Below, piece by piece: positions 1 through 4,015 of a stretch of 5,111 nt of DNA. This stretch comes from CBDTYW01 sp965364735 (GTDB lineage: Bacteria; Actinomycetota; Nitriliruptoria; Nitriliruptorales; Nitriliruptoraceae), in assembly GCA_965364735.1 (NCBI GenBank), contig CBDTYW010000261.1, positions 1 through 5,111 of the forward strand, written 5' to 3'. The notes under the pieces were generated by a model. That model saw only the letters and a list, made by a program, of their open reading frames with translations. It did not search any database and was not told the DNA's origin. Numbering within the stretch: position 1 is the stretch's first letter; each line of letters begins with the position of its first letter. A program made the position numbers and the translations under genes.

Positions 1-128
1 CGGGGTCGCTGCCGGCAACCGGCGGGGGAGCCGGGCTGGCCCTGGCAGGCGTGCTCCTCGGAGCGTTGGTCCGGCCGCGTCGGGGCGGCTCCCGCAGGCG
101 ACGTCAGTCGTCCGCCGGTGGTCGCTGA
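1..128 (+). CDS. C-terminal end of an LPXTG-type cell-wall-anchored surface protein (5' partial)
   Basis: Reading codons from base 3 to the TGA at 126-128 gives 41 residues that look like a complete cell-wall sorting signal. LPATG lies at bases 9-23, followed by a Gly-rich turn, a hydrophobic stretch (GLALAGVLLGALV, about 33-71) and an Arg-rich tail (RPRR, then RRRR) just before the stop. This order is the known signature for sortase: cleavage between T and G, covalent attachment to peptidoglycan, with the hydrophobic segment and basic tail holding the protein in the membrane until cleavage. The body of the protein lies outside the window, so its activity (adhesin, enzyme or other) cannot be told. 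The stop is 56 bases before the glmM ATG on the same strand, so co-transcription is possible. The alternative is a plain C-terminal membrane anchor in which LPATG is accidental; the basic tail makes that less likely. Confidence 0.72.
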   Translation, partial: GSLPATGGGAGLALAGVLLGALVRPRRGGSRRRRQSSAGGR

Positions 129-170
129 TCGCTTCCGGAGGGCTGGCATGGTTGGCTCGCCCGAGCGACG

Positions 171-177
171 AGAAGGG
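171..177 (+). promoter_or_regulatory. Ribosome binding site of glmM, deciding the ATG at 185
   Basis: AGAAGGG ends 7 bases before the ATG at 185. That ATG sits two codons before the conserved QVFGTDGIR start of GlmM proteins. A second purine run, GGAGGG (137-142), could serve the in-frame TTG at 152 or the out-of-frame ATG at 148. The ATG at 185 is preferred because it gives 447 residues, the usual GlmM length. Confidence 0.6.
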
Positions 178-184
178 TCATGAG

Positions 185-1528
185 ATGGGTCAGGTGTTCG
201 GTACGGATGGGATCCGTGCGTCAGCGAACGACGACCTGACGCCAGAGCTCGCGCTCGCCGTCGGCCGCGCCTTGGTGACCGTGCTCCGCGAGCACGGCAC
301 GCCGCGTCCGGAGGTCGTGATCGGCCGCGACCCGCGCTGGAGCGGCGAGCTGCTCGAGGCTGCAGTCGTCGCCGGGATCCTGTCGGCAGGCGGCGATCCG
401 GTGCTCCTCGGGATCCTGCCCACGCCGGCGGTGGCCCAGCTCGTCGTCGAGACCGGTGCGGCTGCCGGCGTGATGCTCAGCGCCTCGCACAACCACATGC
501 CGGACAACGGCATCAAGATCTTCTCCTCGTCCGGCTTCAAGCTCGACGACGCGGACGAGGCGCGGCTCGAGGAGCACATCATCGCCCGCTCCGGTGATCG
601 GCCAGTTGGTGACCGCGTCGGGCGGGTGCGGCATGACGCTCGGGCCGTCGGTCGGTACATCGACAAGCTCGTCGAGGCCGCCGACACGGACCTGAGCGGA
701 ATCCGGGTCGTCGTCGACGGTGCCAACGGCGCAGCCAGCCATGTTGCGCCAGCGGTCTACCGGCGTCTCGGAGCCGAGGTCGTCGCGGTCGGGTGCGAAC
801 CGGACGGACGCAACATCAACGAGGGCGTCGGCTCGACGCACCCGCACCACGTCTGCGGGATCACCGCAGGTCTCGGCTTCGACGTCGGCCTCGCGCTCGA
901 CGGTGACGCGGACCGGCTCATCGCGGCCGCCGGCAACGGTCTCGAGGTCGACGGTGACGTCATCCTGGCCCTGCTCGCCCGCGACCGGCACGACCGCGGT
1001 CGCCTGCCCGGTGACGCCGTGGTGACCACCGTCATGACCAACCTGGGTTTCAAGCACGCGATGTCTGCCCGCGGCATCGAGGTCGTGGAGACCAAGGTCG
1101 GTGACCGCTACGTCCTCGAGGCGATGCGGGCCCGCGCGTTGGAGCTCGGAGGCGAGCAGTCCGGGCACCTCATCCAGCTCGACCGCAGCCGGACCGGTGA
1201 CGGCGTCCTGAGCGGTGTGAGCCTGCTCGAGGTCATGAAGCGCACCGGTGTCCCGCTCCGTGAGCTCGCCGGCGTCATGGCGCGGCTCCCGCAGGTCCTG
1301 CTCAACGTGCCTGAGGTCGACAAGGCACGGCTCGACGACTGCGATGCGGTGTGGGACGCCGTGCGGCAGGTCGAGACGAAGCTCGGTGACTCGGGGCGTG
1401 TGCTCGTCCGCTCGTCGGGCACGGAGCCGCTCGTGCGCGTGATGGTCGAGGCGCCGACGACCGAGGACGCCGAGGACGGGGCAGAGCAGATCGCGGCCGT
1501 CGTGCGTCGGGACCTGGCGCTCGCGTGA
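185..1528 (+). CDS. glmM: Phosphoglucosamine mutase GlmM
   Basis: GlmM converts glucosamine-6-phosphate to glucosamine-1-phosphate in the cytoplasm, on the route to UDP-GlcNAc for peptidoglycan. The family is the alpha-D-phosphohexomutases, with four domains. From the ATG at 185 the protein has 447 residues, typical for GlmM. Visible signatures are the N-terminal FGTDGIR, the catalytic loop with phospho-acceptor Ser101 (SASHN, codon 485-487), the metal loop DGDADR (Asp239, 241, 243), the sugar-specificity loop GGEQSGH (about 322-328) and the phosphate-binding loop RSSGTEP (409-415) near the C-terminus. The FGTDGIR start and GEQSGH loop favour GlmM over ManB or Pgm. One oddity is His104 where the family normally has Pro (SHNP). 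A longer version from TTG 152 adds 11 residues with no family resemblance. The gene overlaps the Nudix gene by 4 bases. In some actinobacteria such as Mycobacterium tuberculosis, glmM follows rplM-rpsI; here a surface-protein gene precedes it. Confidence 0.97.
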   Translation: MGQVFGTDGIRASANDDLTPELALAVGRALVTVLREHGTPRPEVVIGRDPRWSGELLEAAVVAGILSAGGDPVLLGILPTPAVAQLVVETGAAAGVMLSASHNHMPDNGIKIFSSSGFKLDDADEARLEEHIIARSGDRPVGDRVGRVRHDARAVGRYIDKLVEAADTDLSGIRVVVDGANGAASHVAPAVYRRLGAEVVAVGCEPDGRNINEGVGSTHPHHVCGITAGLGFDVGLALDGDADRLIAAAGNGLEVDGDVILALLARDRHDRGRLPGDAVVTTVMTNLGFKHAMSARGIEVVETKVGDRYVLEAMRARALELGGEQSGHLIQLDRSRTGDGVLSGVSLLEVMKRTGVPLRELAGVMARLPQVLLNVPEVDKARLDDCDAVWDAVRQVETKLGDSGRVLVRSSGTEPLVRVMVEAPTTEDAEDGAEQIAAVVRRDLALA

Positions 1529-2091
1529 CAGGTCACGCTGGTCGCCCGCCGGGGGAGGCACCTGCCCCGCGGTTCGCGGCTCGCGTCGTGCTGCTCGATG
1601 CTGATGGCCGCGTGATGATGATCCGCGCGGCGGACAAGCTCGCCAGCGACGTGGTCTGGTGGGAGCTGCCCGGCGGTGGCGTCGACCCGGGAGAGACGGC
1701 TCAGCAGGCGGCGCTGCGTGAGGTCCTCGAGGAGACGGGATACACCGAGGTCGCGCTCGGGCCGAAGATCGGTGACCTCCGCCATGCCTGGGTGTTCTCC
1801 GACGTGATCGTCGATCAGCACGACTCCATCTTCGCGGCGTTGCTGATCGGAGACGCCCGCGTCGGACAGCAGCTGATGCCCGGTGAGATCGCCGATCCGG
1901 TCTGGTTCACGGTGGCCGAGCTCGCGGCGATCGACGGGATCGTCGTCCCCGGCAACATCGCTGAGGTCGTCAGATGGCTCACCGGGCCCGACGACGTCGC
2001 ACGGCCGGAGTTCACGGTGCCGGACCGCTGGCCGTTCGAGGACGTCGGCCAGCCCCCACGGAGGAAGCCACCTCCGGACGACATGCGCTGA
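1525..2091 (+). CDS. Nudix hydrolase
   Basis: The 188-residue protein carries a complete Nudix box at residues 51-73 (G-x5-E-x7-REVLEETGY), with every catalytic position matching the consensus GX5EX7REUXEEXGU. The Glu residues of REVLEE coordinate the Mg ions used to hydrolyse a nucleoside diphosphate linked to another moiety. The domain starts near residue 17 (RFAARVVLLD), and WWELPGGG precedes the box, a pattern seen in many actinobacterial Nudix proteins of unassigned substrate. The tail after about residue 155 is Pro- and charge-rich and probably disordered. The start is GTG 1525, overlapping the glmM stop as GTGA; there is no strong Shine-Dalgarno sequence, which fits translational coupling to glmM. 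No ATG occurs in frame before residue 31, which already lies inside the domain. Substrate is unknown: candidates include oxidised nucleotides, ADP-ribose, or nucleotide sugars. Neighbourhood with glmM hints at the last, but this is only inference. Confidence 0.93.
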   Translation: MTGHAGRPPGEAPAPRFAARVVLLDADGRVMMIRAADKLASDVVWWELPGGGVDPGETAQQAALREVLEETGYTEVALGPKIGDLRHAWVFSDVIVDQHDSIFAALLIGDARVGQQLMPGEIADPVWFTVAELAAIDGIVVPGNIAEVVRWLTGPDDVARPEFTVPDRWPFEDVGQPPRRKPPPDDMR

Positions 2092-2096
2092 CGGCC

Positions 2097-3356
2097 TCAG
2101 CCGAGCACGCGGGACAGCGGTTGCACGAGGTCGCCGCGCGTCCCGAGCTCGATGGAACGGGCGCCGATCCAGGTGGCGAGCAGCTCGAGCTCGTCGGCGA
2201 GCTCCCGGGCGATCCGGGTCCGGTCGACGTGGGAACCGTCAACCGTCGGCTCGGCGTACGCGCCCGGCACCATCAGCACGTTGCGCTTGCGGTCGTGCTT
2301 GAGGTCGACGCGGCCGACGAGGTCGTGGTCCAGCAGGAACGGGAGCACGTAGTAGCCGTAGGTGCGCTTGGGCTCGGGGACGTAGATCTCGATGCGGTAG
2401 CGGAAGTCGAACAGCTGCTCCGCTCGGTCACGGAACCAGACGACGGGGTCGAAGGGCGTCAGCAGGGCACGCGCTCCGATCGACCGCGGCAGCTTCGCGG
2501 CCGGGTGCTCGAAGGCGGGCTCGGCCCAGCCCTCGACGGAGACCGGGATCAGCTGGCCGTCGTCGACGAGCTCGGCGAGGATCCGCCTCGACGGGATGAT
2601 CGGGAGCCGGTGGACGTCGGCGAGGTCCTTGACGGTCCCGATCCCGTGCGCCATCGCAGCGAGCAGCAGGTGCTGGCGCATCGCGTCGTCCGGGCTGACG
2701 TCGTCGGCCGCGCGGATCTCGTCCGGCACGATCCGCTCGGTGAGGTCGTAGCGCGTCATGAACTGGCTGGTCCGCCCCGCGATCTGCAGCGTGCCTTGGG
2801 AGAACAGCCACTCCAGGGCGAGCCGGCCCTTGGGCACTCCCCACCACGGACCCGTCCGCTCGCCGGGATCCGGCAGGTCGGAGATCCCGGTCGGACCGTT
2901 CTCGCGGACGTGGGCCGCGACCTCCGCGACGTAGGCCGGCTCGGCCTCGAACAGCTCCTGCACGTGCTCGGAGGGCTTGGTCTCCCGCCAGCCGACGAGC
3001 GGCCACTGCTCCATCGGGATCAGCGACGCCACGTGGCACCAGACCTCGATCCACTCACGCGAGTCCCACAGCCAGGCGTCGAGACGGTCGACGTCGTAGG
3101 CCCCGAGGCGCGAGAAGAACGGCATCCGGTGGGAGCGCTGCATGACGTTGACCGAGTCGACCTGCACGACCTGCATCGCGTTCGCCGCTCGCCGGAAGTG
3201 CCGGACGTCGACCCGGCCGGTGGGCCGTGGGGTCGCGAACCCTTGGGCTGCCAGCGCGATCCGACGCGCCTGAGCGAGGCTCCGGCGTCTCATGGCCATG
3301 CGCTCACCGCCGTTCATCGTCCGCTCAGCGCGAGACCAGTTCTCAGAGCTGGTCAT
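2097..3356 (-). CDS. ycaQ: YcaQ-family winged-helix DNA glycosylase (interstrand-crosslink repair type)
   Basis: The protein (419 residues at most) matches the YcaQ/AlkZ (HTH_42) family of winged-helix DNA glycosylases, which remove bulky alkylated bases and, for E. coli YcaQ, unhook DNA interstrand crosslinks. Landmarks are SLAQARRIALAAQGF (residues 26-40), QVVQVDSVNVMQRSH (62-76), PFFSRLGAYD (79-88) and the C-terminal block LLTPFDPVVWFRDR / LFDFRYRIEIYVPEPKRTYGYYVLPFLLD (298-343), ending with GRVDLKHDR (348-356). Within the second block, Gln65-Val66-Asp67 is the Q-hydrophobic-D catalytic motif of the YcaQ branch; the AlkZ branch has Q-hydrophobic-Q. The start is uncertain. ATG 3356 is the outer limit, but its first ~20 residues look unlike the family, and the ATGs at 3299 or 3293 (400 or 398 residues, with GGTGAG just upstream) place the start next to the conserved SLAQARR helix. 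The gene faces the Nudix gene with 5 bases between stops and is divergent from the lipoprotein gene. Confidence 0.9.
   Translation of the reverse strand: MTSSENWSRAERTMNGGERMAMRRRSLAQARRIALAAQGFATPRPTGRVDVRHFRRAANAMQVVQVDSVNVMQRSHRMPFFSRLGAYDVDRLDAWLWDSREWIEVWCHVASLIPMEQWPLVGWRETKPSEHVQELFEAEPAYVAEVAAHVRENGPTGISDLPDPGERTGPWWGVPKGRLALEWLFSQGTLQIAGRTSQFMTRYDLTERIVPDEIRAADDVSPDDAMRQHLLLAAMAHGIGTVKDLADVHRLPIIPSRRILAELVDDGQLIPVSVEGWAEPAFEHPAAKLPRSIGARALLTPFDPVVWFRDRAEQLFDFRYRIEIYVPEPKRTYGYYVLPFLLDHDLVGRVDLKHDRKRNVLMVPGAYAEPTVDGSHVDRTRIARELADELELLATWIGARSIELGTRGDLVQPLSRVLG
3344..3352. repeat. Direct repeat CAGAGCTGG, copy 1
   Basis: The nine bases recur exactly at 3378-3386, 34 bases away, and the match extends to 12 bases (TC[T/A]CAGAGCTGG) with one mismatch. 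This copy is inside the ycaQ reading frame only if the outermost ATG (3356) is used; with the inner starts it lies in the intergenic region. A spacing of 34 bases is about three helical turns. A paired regulator site is possible, but chance is not excluded for a 9-mer. Confidence 0.4.
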
Positions 3357-3377
3357 CTTGCCCGACCTGATGTATCA

Positions 3378-3386
3378 CAGAGCTGG
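3378..3386. repeat. Direct repeat CAGAGCTGG, copy 2
   Basis: Exact match of the nine bases at 3344-3352. Its CAGAG half also has an inverted partner CTCTG at 3394-3398 (5-bp arms, 11-base spacer), which is too short to mean much alone. It lies 55 bases before the lipoprotein start, a plausible operator position. Confidence 0.4.
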
Positions 3387-3427
3387 CTCACCCCTCTGAT
3401 CGATGAGCACGGGAACACCGAGACCGC

Positions 3428-3432
3428 AGGAG
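3428..3432 (+). promoter_or_regulatory. Ribosome binding site of the lipoprotein gene
   Basis: AGGAG ends 8 bases before ATG 3441, a normal Shine-Dalgarno spacing. This fixes the start inside a much longer open frame that runs through from the antisense of ycaQ, and it places the signal peptide correctly ahead of the lipobox Cys. Confidence 0.75.
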
Positions 3433-3440
3433 CAGGCGAG

Positions 3441-4004
3441 ATGCGTGGCAGCAGCAGGATGCTCGGGGCGCTGGCGGCCGGGGCGCTGGCGCTGGGTGGA
3501 TGTCAGACGGTGGCCGAGAACCTGACCGAGAGGGTCACCGGCGCCGAGGACGTCCAGTTCAACGAGGACGGGTCCTTCTCGATCGACACCGGCGACGGTT
3601 CGGCCTCGTTCGACGCGGATGGCGAGGGAGGCGGGACCATCACGTTCGAGGACGAGGACGGGTCCGGCCAGATCACCACCGGACAGCAGATCCCCGACAA
3701 CTACGCGATCGCGCTCCCGTCGGGCGGCACCGTCGTGACCTCGCTCGACGGAAGCCAGGACGGACAGATCTTCCAGTCCGTCCTGATCCAGTACCCGAAC
3801 AGCGACGCCGCGTTCGTCGAGGCGCTCTGCGACGCGATCGAGGCGGATGGCTGGACCGAGACCTCGCGCAGCACCACGTCGAGCTCCGACGGAAGCTCCT
3901 TCATCATCTGTGCCTACGAGCGCGGTGAGCTGTCCGCCGCGATCCAAGGATCCCTGAGCGGTGGGGAGCTGCACGTGCAGTCCATCGTCCAGTCGACGGG
4001 CTGA
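3441..4004 (+). CDS. Secreted lipoprotein with acidic Asp/Gly-rich repeat block, function unknown
   Basis: The 187-residue protein starts with a short type II signal peptide: MRGSSR, a hydrophobic Ala/Leu/Gly stretch, and the lipobox LGGC with Cys21 (codon 3501-3503). It should therefore be exported, lipidated on Cys21 and anchored to the outer face of the membrane. Residues 41-81 form a run of short acidic repeats rich in DGS and alternating hydrophobic residues (EDGSFSIDT, GDGSASFDA, DGEGGGTITFE, EDGSGQITT), which would suit short beta-strands. Residues 84-187 look like a compact domain with an alpha segment (DAAFVEALCDAIEADGW) and a strand-rich end. Cys130 and Cys157 could form a disulfide. 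I recognise the general style of actinobacterial lipoproteins with DGSFSI-type repeats but no named family or function. It is divergent from ycaQ and faces the GH18 gene with a 3-base gap. Its own Shine-Dalgarno at 3428-3432 marks this start. Confidence 0.9.
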   Translation: MRGSSRMLGALAAGALALGGCQTVAENLTERVTGAEDVQFNEDGSFSIDTGDGSASFDADGEGGGTITFEDEDGSGQITTGQQIPDNYAIALPSGGTVVTSLDGSQDGQIFQSVLIQYPNSDAAFVEALCDAIEADGWTETSRSTTSSSDGSSFIICAYERGELSAAIQGSLSGGELHVQSIVQSTG

Positions 4005-4015
4005 CGCTCAGTCCG
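3997..4015. terminator. Candidate bidirectional hairpin over two facing stop codons
   Basis: CGGGCTGA, loop CGC, TCAGTCCG: an 8-bp stem with one G-U pair (4000 with 4012) when transcribed rightward. In the leftward transcript that position is an A-C mismatch. The loop is the 3-base gap between the lipoprotein stop (4002-4004) and the GH18 stop (4008-4010). Three of the eight pairs follow automatically from two TGA stops facing each other, so the real evidence is the five flanking pairs. No T tract follows, so it would be a non-canonical terminator, or simply chance. Confidence 0.35.

Larger units (their letters stand above)
3357..3440. promoter_or_regulatory. Divergent intergenic region between ycaQ and the lipoprotein gene
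   Basis: This is the only divergent gap in the window and must hold or adjoin the promoters for both ycaQ (leftward) and the lipoprotein gene (rightward). It is locally less GC-rich than its surroundings. It contains a short dyad TGAT-GT-ATCA (3368-3377), the palindrome ATCGAT (3399-3404) and the second copy of the CAGAGCTGG repeat (3378-3386). I cannot find a convincing pair of -35 and -10 boxes for either direction: TTGCCC at 3358-3363 has no well-spaced -10 partner. If ycaQ starts at 3299 or 3293 the region widens to about 141-147 bases. Confidence 0.45.

Noticed and set aside
155..166. GCTC-GCCC-GAGC hairpin between the surface-protein gene and glmM as a terminator
   Set aside because: Only a 4-bp stem with no T tract; such short dyads are expected often in this base composition.
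152..184. TTG 152 as the glmM start
   Set aside because: It adds 11 residues unlike GlmM N-termini. ATG 185 has AGAAGGG at good spacing and gives the usual length. Not fully excluded, because GGAGGG lies 9 bases before 152.
221..1561. 446-residue minus-strand open frame over glmM
   Set aside because: Stop-free antisense frame caused by high GC. Its product (rich in Arg, Asp, Val and His) has no recognisable domain, while the plus strand encodes a full GlmM with all motifs.
3358..3378. TTGCCC as a -35 box for the lipoprotein promoter
   Set aside because: No -10-like hexamer at 16-18 bases; the nearest AT-rich hexamer (TATCAC, 3373-3378) is only 9 bases away.
1974..3440. 676-residue plus-strand open frame that runs into the lipoprotein gene
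   Set aside because: The part before 3441 is antisense to ycaQ, whose protein has clear family motifs; the antisense product is low-complexity and Arg/Asp/Val-rich. The Shine-Dalgarno and lipobox show that the real gene starts at 3441.
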